Shown here: piece by piece, positions 42,683 through 50,213 of the stretch
How the letters are laid out: every line of letters begins with the position of its first letter
Position numbering within the stretch: position 1 is the first letter of the stretch
From: Niveispirillum fermenti
GTDB lineage: Bacteria; Pseudomonadota; Alphaproteobacteria; Azospirillales; Azospirillaceae
Length of the DNA: 64,000 nt
Reading direction: 5' to 3'
NCBI RefSeq assembly: GCF_048066175.1
Contig: NZ_JBLTXA010000002.1
Coordinates: forward strand, 248,001 to 312,000
Made by a program: the position numbers and the translations under genes
The notes under the pieces: generated by a model
Databases searched by the model: none
Seen by the model: the letters and a program-made list of their open reading frames with translations, nothing else
What the model was told of the DNA's origin: nothing

Positions 42683-42724
42683 GGAACCTGAAAGGAGGCC
42701 ATTGGCCTCACTCAATCAGGCCGG

Positions 42725-43258
42725 TCAGCTCTTGTTGGCAAGAACCTGACCGCTGGCGCCGTCGACCCGGACGGAACGGGTCTCGGTGCCGCTCAGGACC
42801 TTGACATCATACATCAGCCGGTTGTCCTCATGCTCCACCTCGGCCTCGATGGCCTTGCCGCCGGCCTGCGCCTCGGCAATGCCGACAGCCTGGGCCAGGC
42901 TGGTCGAGGAAGCGGTCAGTTCCTGCGGCTTCACCCCGGCGCCAAGCTGCTGCGCCCAGGTGGCCAGCGTCTTCTTGTCGGCAGAGGCGATCTTGCCGTT
43001 GGACGCATCGATGTCCCAGCGGGTCACCGTCTCGCCGGACACGATGTCGATCTGATACAGGCCGACATTGTCCTTGGTGTCGAATTCGACGCTGACCGCC
43101 TTGCCCTTGCCTTCCTTCTCCGCCTGGGCGATGGCCTGGGTCAGGGAAATATTCGCTTGGCGAAAGGCCGCGACCTCACTGTCGGATGTATTGGCCAGGG
43201 ACGGGCCGGCATGGGCCAGGACCAGGGCCAGGGCGGCGGTGCCGAGAAGCGTCTTCAT
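42725..43258 (-). CDS. exported protein with two PepSY domains
   Basis: 177 residues. A signal peptide ends at about residue 23 (GPSLANTS). Two PepSY repeats follow: SLTQAIAQAEKEGKGKAVSVEFDTKDNVGLYQIDIVSGETVTRWDIDASNGKI and SLAQAVGIAEAQAGGKAIEAEVEHEDNRLMYDVKVLSGTETRSVRVDGASGQVL (compare AxAxAEKEGxGKA with AVGIAEAQAGGKA). Predicted periplasmic; PepSY domains are often inhibitors or redox/protease accessories. It lies between the lyase and eda, function unknown. Confidence 0.88.
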   Translation of the reverse strand: MKTLLGTAALALVLAHAGPSLANTSDSEVAAFRQANISLTQAIAQAEKEGKGKAVSVEFDTKDNVGLYQIDIVSGETVTRWDIDASNGKIASADKKTLATWAQQLGAGVKPQELTASSTSLAQAVGIAEAQAGGKAIEAEVEHEDNRLMYDVKVLSGTETRSVRVDGASGQVLANKS

Positions 43259-43418
43259 GGTGGGGCATCCTACAAGTTGTTTTGTTCGATACCACCAAAA
43301 CGATACCGGACCGCCGGTGGTTCCGGGGTTACCCCCTCTGGAACCGGTTGGTGCCTCCCCCCCCTTTGGCCCGACTGTCTGTTCTTCTGCCTGTCTGGCC
43401 TGTTGGGGGGCTGGGTCT

Positions 43419-44054
43419 TCAGGCCCCGGCGAAGGCGGCGGCCGCACGGGCATTGGCGGTGATGCCGGCCCAGTCACGCTCCGCAATCTGCCTGCCGGTG
43501 GCAATCCAGGAACCGCCGACGCCCACCACGTTCTTCAATGCCAGATAGCTGGCCACCTTGTCGCGCCCGATACCACCGGTCGGACAGAAACGGGCCTGCG
43601 GCAGGGGGCCGGTCAGCGCCGCGATGGTGCCGGTGCCGCCATATTGTTCAGCCGGAAACAGCTTCAGCACGTCGAAGCCGTCATCCAGCCGGGCCAGGAT
43701 CTCAGACGGTGTGGCGACGCCCGGGATCACGGGCACGCCGCAGCCCTTCAGGGGTGCGACCAGGGCCTGGGTGGTGGCCGGCGTCACGATGAAATCGGAC
43801 CCTGCCGACATGGCGGCATCCAGGTCGGCGGGCCGCAGGATGGTGCCGGCACCGACCACCAGGCCCGGCGCGGCACGCTTCATGGCGGTGATGGCGTCCA
43901 GGGCGGCCGGCGTGCGCAGCGTAACCTCCACCACCGACAGGCCGCCGGCGGCCAATGCCTGGGCCAAGGGTTCGGCATCCGCGACATGATCGATGGTCAG
44001 CACCGGAATGACGGGAGAGGCACGCAGCAATGCGGTGAAAGCCTGCATGTTCAC
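43419..44054 (-). CDS. eda: 2-dehydro-3-deoxy-phosphogluconate (KDPG) aldolase
   Basis: 211 residues from the GTG at 44054, chosen because AAGGAG lies 9 bases upstream; an ATG at 44048 is 15 away. Class I aldolase landmarks: PVIPVLTIDH, VVEVTLRTPAALDAI (general-base Glu), GAGTIL, and the Schiff-base Lys in DVLKLFPAEQYGG, then CPTGGIG. It cleaves KDPG to pyruvate and glyceraldehyde-3-phosphate. It is 101 bases downstream of the TonB receptor behind a hairpin, and the KDG kinase on the other side supplies its substrate. Confidence 0.97.
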   Translation of the reverse strand: MNMQAFTALLRASPVIPVLTIDHVADAEPLAQALAAGGLSVVEVTLRTPAALDAITAMKRAAPGLVVGAGTILRPADLDAAMSAGSDFIVTPATTQALVAPLKGCGVPVIPGVATPSEILARLDDGFDVLKLFPAEQYGGTGTIAALTGPLPQARFCPTGGIGRDKVASYLALKNVVGVGGSWIATGRQIAERDWAGITANARAAAAFAGA

Positions 44055-44098
44055 GGATCGGAACTCCTTGGGAAGAGATGAGACGGGTGACAAGAAAA

Positions 44099-44123
44099 CG
44101 GCCCCTCCCAAGGGGAGGGGCCG
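44099..44123 (-). terminator. terminator/attenuator between the TonB receptor and eda
   Basis: Perfect 11-bp arms CGGCCCCTCCC/GGGAGGGGCCG with the 3-nt loop AAG; TTTTC follows on the minus strand. It would reduce read-through from the receptor gene into eda. Confidence 0.75.
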
Positions 44124-44155
44124 CAGGTGGGATGAACAGACGGGAGGCGACAGGA

Positions 44156-47008
44156 TCAGTAACGGTAACGGGCACCCAGGAAGAACTGACGGCCCGTATG
44201 TTCGTAGGTTTCCAGGTTCTTGCGGTCGCTGGTGCCAACCCAACGCTCATCAAACTGATCGGTCAGGTTGATGGCTTCGAACGACACCGTGATCTGGTCG
44301 GTCAGGTCGTAGCTGGCCGAGAAATCCAGGTTGAAGGTCGAGGCCTTGCCGCGCACGTCGTTGCCGTTGCCGGGCACGATCTGCGTCAGGTAACCGTCGC
44401 GGAAGGAGCCGGAGATACGGGCCGAGAACTTCTCATCCTCGTAATAAAGCGTGGCGTTGTAGGATTTCGGCGACAGACCGACCAGCGGCTCGGTCACGGT
44501 CCGCATCGTCGTGGCGTTGACGATATAGTCGATGTCCGACTTCACATAAGTGAAGTTGGCAATGCCACCGAAATTGTCGAACGGCGCCGGCAGGAACGTG
44601 AAGGGCTTCTGAATGCTGACCTCGATACCCTTCAGCGGACCACCCGGAGTATTGCCGGCGCGGTTGACGGTGAAGACCGTGTCCGGGGTATTGGTACCGG
44701 TCAGCATGCTGACGGGCAGACCCGTCTCGCTGAACGGAATGGTTTCCGAGATGGTCTGGATGTAGCTCTTGATGTCCTTGTAGAACAGGCCGACCGTGAA
44801 CAGCGTGCCGCGTTCCGGATACCATTCGAAGGACAGGTCCAGGGTGTTGGCCTTGATCGGCTCCAGATAGGGATTGCCGATATTCAACGTCGCCGACGTA
44901 TTGGTGATCGAACCACCGGGTGTCAATTGCGGCAGGTCGGGCCGCGCCATCACCTTGGCGGCGCCGAAACGCACCAGCACATCGTCGACCGGCTCCAGAG
45001 TCAGGTTCATGGCCGGCAGCGTGTTGTCATATTCCCGCTCCACGGTCGCCGCCGTCGTGCCGACATAGCCGTTGGATGTCAGCTTGGTCTTGACCTGACG
45101 GACACCGATATTGCCGCGGAAGGGCATGCCGGCAAGCTCGGTTGTGAAGTCGGCCTGGATGTAGGCGCTCAGGCTTCTCTCGCGCGCCGACCGGTTGGCG
45201 CCGAGCTGGTTGGTTTCCGACAGGCGGAAATCGCCATATTCGTTGACACAGTCGCAATAGATGCCCAGAACCTCCGCCAGCTTGTCGATGGAAGGCACGA
45301 CCCAGCTTGTCGGCGTGCCGGTCGGCAGGTTCAGATTGCGGCCGAAGCCCGTCAGAAGCTGGGAAATATCGGCAACCGTGACACCGGCCGGCAGCGGCAC
45401 ACCCGCCTCGGTCAGGTTCGCGGTGCTGAACGGATCGCGGGTCGCGTAGCGGCGGCGCTCGACGGTCTTGAAATCATATGTCTTATGAACCACGCCGCCC
45501 TTCAGGGTCAGCCAGTCGCTGGTGTCCCATTCCAGATCGCCGCGGAAGGTCTGGAACTCATTGTCCGTCTGGTTGGGACGCATGCGGATCAGCGACTGGT
45601 CACCCAGAACCGGGCCACCGGCCACGGCACGGGTCGACGGGCTGAAAACGTAGTTCGCGGGATTGGTGACATCGAACCCGTAATTGAACGATGGCAGGTT
45701 CATATTCCGGCTGAAATCGTAGGAATAGCCGTCGGTGTCATAGCGTTCCAGCGACACGGTCGTCTGGATCGGGTTCTTCTGCTTGGAAGTGGACCAGCCG
45801 GCGACGCCCTTGAAACGGATATCTTCAGAGAATTCCTGGTTGAGGCCCACCGAATATTGCAGGAACTCGGTCTCCAGCCGGTCATAGCGCTGTTCGGTAC
45901 GCACATCGACATCGTCAAAGGTGCCGGCGATCAGGTTGCCCTTGTCATCATACTGTGCGGAGATGACGTTGGTGAAACCATTGCCACCCGCAGCCGCATT
46001 GCGGCTGAAGGAAATGATTTCCAGATATTCCTCCTGCCGGCTGCCCTTCAGATTGGCGTAAAGCACGTCCAGATCAATGCGGGTCGTGTCGAACGGCTGG
46101 AACTGCACGGCAGTGGTGACGCCCAGCCGCTCCTGATCATAATCCAGGCGGCCATAGCGCGGAATGCGCGGGTGCCAGGCATTGTTTTCCGGAAGGGCAG
46201 CGTTGCCCGCGGAATTCAAGGCGCCACCACCCTCGAAACGACCGGCGGAATTACCCGCCACACCCGGATTTTCCCAGCGACCGGTGGAGGACCCCTCCTC
46301 CGTCCGGTTGGTCTTGGCATAGGCGACAGAGGTCAGGATACCGATCCGGCCATCGGCGAAGGTGTCGCCGACCAGCAGCGTGCCGCGCGGATCCTTCGAC
46401 TTTGACAGGTCATTGTAGCCCATCTGTCCGCCGGCCGCGAAGACGAACTTGTTGTAGTCGAACGGACGCGCCGTCTGCAGGTCGACGGTGGCACCCAGGG
46501 AGCCCTCCTCCGTCTGCGCCGACTGCGACTTGCGCACCGTCAGGCTGTTGAACAGTTCGGAAGCGAAAATCTGGAAATCGAAGCCGCGGCCGCGATTGGC
46601 GCCGCCGGACCCGTCCTTGCCGCCCGTGGTGGCCAGGGCCTCAAGCCCGTTCAGGCGAACGCGGGTGAAGGTGGAGGACAGGCCGCGCACCGTGATCGAC
46701 CGGCCTTCACCGCCGTCGCGGTCGATGGACACGCCGGGGATGCGCTGAAGGGATTCGGCAAGGTTCAGATCGGGGAAATCGGCAATATCCTCGGCGTTGA
46801 TGACGTCGACGATATCGTTCTCGTTGCGCTTCTGAACGATGGCGCTCGCCAGACTGCCACGGAAACCGGTGACGACGATTTCCTCCAGCGCGCCGTCATC
46901 CCCCTGCTGCGCCTGAACGGCCGCGGGAACAAGGCTGGCCAGCAGCACCATGGCGGAAGCGCCGGCAAGACGGCGACGGATGCAGGGCGTACCCGCGAAC
47001 TTCTTCAT
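44156..47008 (-). CDS. TonB-dependent receptor (oligogalacturonide/sugar type)
   Basis: 950 residues from the ATG at 47008 (GGGGAAGGAAGCT upstream). Signal peptide to about residue 34 (AAVQAQQ), TonB-box-like EEIVVTGFRGSL, then a plug with NAEDIADFPDLNLAESLQRIPGVSIDRDGGEGRSITVRGL, the hallmark of the Caulobacter/Xanthomonas-type carbohydrate receptors. The barrel ends in GARYRY with a terminal aromatic. It is divergent from KDG kinase with two TGACACCGGT sites between, so import of pectin fragments is likely. Confidence 0.95.
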   Translation of the reverse strand: MKKFAGTPCIRRRLAGASAMVLLASLVPAAVQAQQGDDGALEEIVVTGFRGSLASAIVQKRNENDIVDVINAEDIADFPDLNLAESLQRIPGVSIDRDGGEGRSITVRGLSSTFTRVRLNGLEALATTGGKDGSGGANRGRGFDFQIFASELFNSLTVRKSQSAQTEEGSLGATVDLQTARPFDYNKFVFAAGGQMGYNDLSKSKDPRGTLLVGDTFADGRIGILTSVAYAKTNRTEEGSSTGRWENPGVAGNSAGRFEGGGALNSAGNAALPENNAWHPRIPRYGRLDYDQERLGVTTAVQFQPFDTTRIDLDVLYANLKGSRQEEYLEIISFSRNAAAGGNGFTNVISAQYDDKGNLIAGTFDDVDVRTEQRYDRLETEFLQYSVGLNQEFSEDIRFKGVAGWSTSKQKNPIQTTVSLERYDTDGYSYDFSRNMNLPSFNYGFDVTNPANYVFSPSTRAVAGGPVLGDQSLIRMRPNQTDNEFQTFRGDLEWDTSDWLTLKGGVVHKTYDFKTVERRRYATRDPFSTANLTEAGVPLPAGVTVADISQLLTGFGRNLNLPTGTPTSWVVPSIDKLAEVLGIYCDCVNEYGDFRLSETNQLGANRSARERSLSAYIQADFTTELAGMPFRGNIGVRQVKTKLTSNGYVGTTAATVEREYDNTLPAMNLTLEPVDDVLVRFGAAKVMARPDLPQLTPGGSITNTSATLNIGNPYLEPIKANTLDLSFEWYPERGTLFTVGLFYKDIKSYIQTISETIPFSETGLPVSMLTGTNTPDTVFTVNRAGNTPGGPLKGIEVSIQKPFTFLPAPFDNFGGIANFTYVKSDIDYIVNATTMRTVTEPLVGLSPKSYNATLYYEDEKFSARISGSFRDGYLTQIVPGNGNDVRGKASTFNLDFSASYDLTDQITVSFEAINLTDQFDERWVGTSDRKNLETYEHTGRQFFLGARYRY

Positions 47009-47136
47009 AGCTTCCTTCCCCTTCAGTTTTATTACCCCGGTCGCTTCCCCCCGCCAAGTCCCACCGGCTGGCAGGGGATGGAGGAGTGCCGGGCAAATTC
47101 GCCTTCTGTTATCACCGGCAGCGCCTGAGGCGTCAT

Positions 47137-47184
47137 TGACACCGGTGACATCGCTATTAATGATCCGAACTGACACCGGTGGCA
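47137..47184. promoter_or_regulatory. two LacI-type operators between the TonB receptor and KDG kinase
   Basis: TGACACCGGTGACA (47137-47150) and TGACACCGGTGGCA (47171-47184) are both near-palindromes around ACCGGT, spaced 34 bp centre to centre (about three helical turns), which would suit looping or cooperative binding of a LacI protein. They serve both divergent genes. Confidence 0.75.
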
Positions 47185-47282
47185 ATAGCCTTTTGCATTA
47201 AGGCCGCCAACTTTGTATCAAGATGTGGCACAAATCCCGCAGCACCACCGGGTAAGTCCTTACAATCAAGGGAGTGACGCTG

Positions 47283-48302
47283 ATGAGCGGCCGTATCGTC
47301 TGTTTCGGGGAATTGCTGATGCGGCTCACGGCGCCGGGGCGCGAGTTGCTGCTGCAAAGCCCGCGGCTGGACATCACCTTTGGTGGGGCGGAGGCCAATG
47401 TCGCCGTGTCGCTGGCCCGATTCGGCTGGGACGCCGCCGTCGTTTCCACCCTGCCCGACAATGCCATCGGCCAAGCCTGCCGCGGGGAATTGCGCCGTCA
47501 TGGCGTGGATACGCGCGGTATCCAGATGCAGCACGGCCGCATGGGCCTTTATTTCCTGACCGTGGGCGCCATGCAGCGCCCATCGGAAATCATTTATGAC
47601 CGCGCCGGTTCCGCCTTCGCCGTCGCGGATGCCGGCGGCTATGACTGGTCCCGCCTGCTGGAGGGTGCCGGCTGGCTTCATATCGGCGGCATCACCCCGG
47701 CCGTCAGCGCCAATGCGGAAACGGCCGTGATCGCCGCGGCGCAGGCCGCGAAGGCAGCGGGGGTGAAAGTCTCCTTTGACTGCAATTACCGGGCGAAGCT
47801 GTGGAGCGATCGCGGCGGCGACGCACCCGCGGTCTTTGCCAGGCTGGCCGCCTGCGCCGATCTGATGTTCGGCAACGAGCGCGACATCGCCCTGATCCTG
47901 GGCGCCGATTTCCACACGCTTGCGCTGTCTGAACGGTTCCTGGCGGCGGCCGAACTGGCTTTCCGGACCTGGCCCGGCCTGCAGCGGCTGGCTTCCACCA
48001 TCCGCACCCATTTCGATGTGGACCATCAGGAACTGACCGGTCGCATCGCCACGCGCGACCACCGGGTGCATTATTCACGCACCTACAAGCTGAACGGCAT
48101 CGTGGACCGCATCGGCGGCGGTGATGCCTTCGCGGCGGGGCTGATCCACGGGATCGACCATGGCATGGCCACGGACGCAGCCATCAATTTCGCCGCCGCC
48201 GCCGCCGCCCTGAAACATGCTGTGCCGGGCGATGCCAACCTGGTTTCCACCGCCGACGTGATGAGCCTGGTGAACGAGGAGGGGCTTGATGTGAAGCGCT
48301 GA
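47283..48302 (+). CDS. kdgK: 2-dehydro-3-deoxygluconate (KDG) kinase, PfkB family
   Basis: 339 residues from the ATG at 47283 (AAGGGAG 8 bases upstream). N-terminal CFGELLMRLTAPG, GGAEANVAVSLARFG, the middle SFDCNYRAKLW and the C-terminal GGGDAFAAGLIHG, with the catalytic Asp, are those of KDG/PfkB kinases. It phosphorylates KDG to KDPG for Eda. Divergent from the TonB receptor and followed by repeat element B. Confidence 0.93.
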   Translation: MSGRIVCFGELLMRLTAPGRELLLQSPRLDITFGGAEANVAVSLARFGWDAAVVSTLPDNAIGQACRGELRRHGVDTRGIQMQHGRMGLYFLTVGAMQRPSEIIYDRAGSAFAVADAGGYDWSRLLEGAGWLHIGGITPAVSANAETAVIAAAQAAKAAGVKVSFDCNYRAKLWSDRGGDAPAVFARLAACADLMFGNERDIALILGADFHTLALSERFLAAAELAFRTWPGLQRLASTIRTHFDVDHQELTGRIATRDHRVHYSRTYKLNGIVDRIGGGDAFAAGLIHGIDHGMATDAAINFAAAAAALKHAVPGDANLVSTADVMSLVNEEGLDVKR

Positions 48303-48311
48303 TACGTATCT

Positions 48312-48472
48312 GCATTGATCAGAACCTATGGTCCTGATCAATGCGCCCCTCATGCGCCGGGCGCCGCCATCCGGCGGCTGGGCTTGCGCGCGCATGGGCG
48401 CGCGGGTGCTCAACGCGCCAACCAATCAACGCGCCAGCCAAGTTGCGATGAGTTCAACTCACCGCAACTTGG
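48312..48472. repeat. composite multi-hairpin intergenic element, copy B
   Basis: 161 bases. The left hairpin 48312-48344 has arms GCATTGATCAG/CTGATCAATGC and the core AACCTATGGT, matching the 34-bp palindrome of copy A. The right hairpin 48438-48472 has CCAAGTTGCG-ATGAGT / ACTCACCGCAACTTGG (15 of 16 pairs, loop TCA), matching the first hairpin of copy A with compensatory changes. Between them are GCCGCC/GGCGGC and CGCGCGC/GCGCGCG hairpins and a direct repeat CAACGCGCCA. It lies between convergent kdgK and the IclR gene. Confidence 0.8.
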
Positions 48473-48508
48473 TATGAGCCCGCCGGCGCAATTAAAGACC
48501 GGAAATCT

Positions 48509-49267
48509 TCACCCGGCCTGCGGGAACAAGTGCCGGCGGATGGCTGTGGCGGTCGCCTGAAGGCGGGGCAGCAGTTCGGCCACCCTATCCGGTGGCATGC
48601 GGACCACCGCCGCACTGACGGACAGGGCTGCACAGACACCGCCGGCACCATCATGGACGGGGACCGCCACACAGCGCAGGCCTGTCAGGACCTCCTCATC
48701 ATCCATGGCCCATCCCCGTTCACGGACCTGCGCCAGTTCGTGTTCCAGCCGGCCCGGATCGGTGATGGTGCGTGGGGTCAGGGCCACAAGATCACCGGTT
48801 GCCAGATATGTTCGGCGCGACGCCACCGGCAGATGCGCCAGAAGCACCTTGCCGATGCCCGAGCAATAGGCCTCAAGCTGCATCCCCTCCGCGGTGAACA
48901 GTTTTTCCCGCCCGAAGGACCGCTTCACGAGGTAGGTGACCATCTCCCCGTCGAAGACGCCCAGGTGACTGCTGGCGCGGCATTGCCGCGCCAGGTCATC
49001 CACCAGCGGCCCCCCCACATCCACCAGCAGATCCTCCAGCCGGCGCCCCCCGGCGAGCGACAGGACCGCGGTGCCGAGACAATAACGGCCCCGGCCCAGC
49101 CTGATCAGATAGCCGCGGGCCGTCAGGGTCTGCGCCAGACGGTGGAGCGTGGATAGCGGCAGGTCCAGTTCTCCCGCCACCCGGGCCAGCGAGCAGGTTC
49201 CCTCCCGGCCGATCAGGGCCAGCATGGTCAGGGCTTTGTCCAGCAGGCCGGGCACCGGATCGGCCAA
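48509..49267 (-). CDS. IclR family transcriptional regulator
   Basis: 252 residues from a TTG at 49267 with GAGGAG 7 bases upstream; this gives normal IclR length, while the frame remains open to 49456 without conserved sequence. The winged helix has LDKALTMLALIGREGTCSLARVAGELDLPLSTLHRLAQTL, and the effector domain has EAYCSGIGKVLLAHLP and GWAMDDEEVLTGLRCVAVPV. It could regulate the hydrolase/paa genes to its right or the uronate genes to its left (KdgR of enterics is IclR-type); position does not decide. Confidence 0.9.
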   Translation of the reverse strand: MADPVPGLLDKALTMLALIGREGTCSLARVAGELDLPLSTLHRLAQTLTARGYLIRLGRGRYCLGTAVLSLAGGRRLEDLLVDVGGPLVDDLARQCRASSHLGVFDGEMVTYLVKRSFGREKLFTAEGMQLEAYCSGIGKVLLAHLPVASRRTYLATGDLVALTPRTITDPGRLEHELAQVRERGWAMDDEEVLTGLRCVAVPVHDGAGGVCAALSVSAAVVRMPPDRVAELLPRLQATATAIRRHLFPQAG

Positions 49268-49331
49268 TTTCCATCTCCTCGGCAGGGGCCGGCCCAAGCC
49301 GGGCCGGATGAACCGGAAGATAAAGGCCCAT

Positions 49332-49352
49332 AATTGCCACTGATTGGCAATT
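49332..49352. promoter_or_regulatory. inverted repeat upstream of the IclR gene
   Basis: AATTGCCA (49332-49339) and TGGCAATT (49345-49352) are perfect 8-bp arms around CTGAT, 65 bases upstream of the IclR start. Likely an autoregulatory operator. Confidence 0.55.
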
Positions 49353-49377
49353 GTTCCTGTCGACCCGATCGCCTGGA

Positions 49378-50142
49378 TCAGATCAAACTGGCGATCCAGC
49401 GTGCATGAGCGTCCAGCACCCGTTCCGGTTGGTCGCGAAATGGCGTGTGGCCGCAATCGGCAAGATCCAGCCGCGTCACCTCCCCGCGGACCTGCCCCTC
49501 GATGGCGTCCAACTGGGCCAGCGTGGCATATTCATCGCTGATCCCCTGGATCAACAGGGTGGGACAGGTGATGCCCGACAAGAAGCCCTCGATATTCCAT
49601 TGCCGGAATGACGGCCGCAGCCAGGTATCATTCCATCCACGGAACGTCGCGGCCGGATCACGGTGATAACGGCCCAGCCGGCTTTCCATGTCGGTTTCCT
49701 GGAATGTGCGTCGCGCGGCCAGGATGCCCGTGATGGTCACATCCTCGACGAACACATGCGGGGCCTGGGCCGACACGCCCTTGACCGGCCACCGCGCCGC
49801 GCCGGCATGGATCAGGGCGATGGAGGCACCGTCGCTGTGCCCGATCAGCACGGGTTCGGCGATACCTTCGGCAACCAGCAGTTCCGGCAGAACCACCAGC
49901 GCCTCGCGATGCAGGTAGTCGTCCTGGCGCGGTCCTGTCAGCGGGGCCGATTGACCATAGCCGTAACGGGAATAAAGCAGCGCGCCACATCCCGTCGCCG
50001 CCGCCAGACGCTGTGGAAAATTCCGCCACAGCGCGATGCAACCCAACCCCTCATGCAGGAAGACCAGGGTCGGCAGGCCGGGACGGGCGGCCGGCACATG
50101 GGCGATTTCCAGCTCGTGGCCGGCAATGAGGCGTGAAGGCAT
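49378..50142 (-). CDS. alpha/beta hydrolase
   Basis: 254 residues from the ATG at 50142. Oxyanion segment LVFLHEGLGCIALWRNFP, nucleophile elbow GHSDGAS, and a C-terminal TRLDLADCGHTPFRDQP with the catalytic His (and an Asp in the preceding ISDEYA region). It resembles enol-lactone/acyl hydrolases. It is downstream of paaZ on the same strand but separated by a strong terminator, and upstream of the IclR gene. A role in the phenylacetate pathway is possible, not shown. Confidence 0.88.
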   Translation of the reverse strand: MPSRLIAGHELEIAHVPAARPGLPTLVFLHEGLGCIALWRNFPQRLAAATGCGALLYSRYGYGQSAPLTGPRQDDYLHREALVVLPELLVAEGIAEPVLIGHSDGASIALIHAGAARWPVKGVSAQAPHVFVEDVTITGILAARRTFQETDMESRLGRYHRDPAATFRGWNDTWLRPSFRQWNIEGFLSGITCPTLLIQGISDEYATLAQLDAIEGQVRGEVTRLDLADCGHTPFRDQPERVLDAHARWIASLI

Positions 50143-50164
50143 CGACAATCCATGGCAAGACAAA

Positions 50165-50196
50165 GGCCGGGGGGCGGCCGCAACCGCCCCCCGGCC
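50165..50196 (-). terminator. terminator of the paaG-paaZ transcript
   Basis: Perfect 13-bp G+C stem (50165-50177 with 50184-50196) and 6-nt loop, followed by TTTG on the minus strand, 18 bases past the paaZ stop. Confidence 0.8.
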
Positions 50197-50213
50197 CCCT
50201 TTATCATCGACCC

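Noticed and set aside
43339..43352. TGGAACCGGTTGGT upstream of the PepSY gene as a fifth regulon site
   Set aside because: It shares only the central ACCGGT and the first TG with the consensus; the outer right half does not fit, and it also forms part of a local hairpin.
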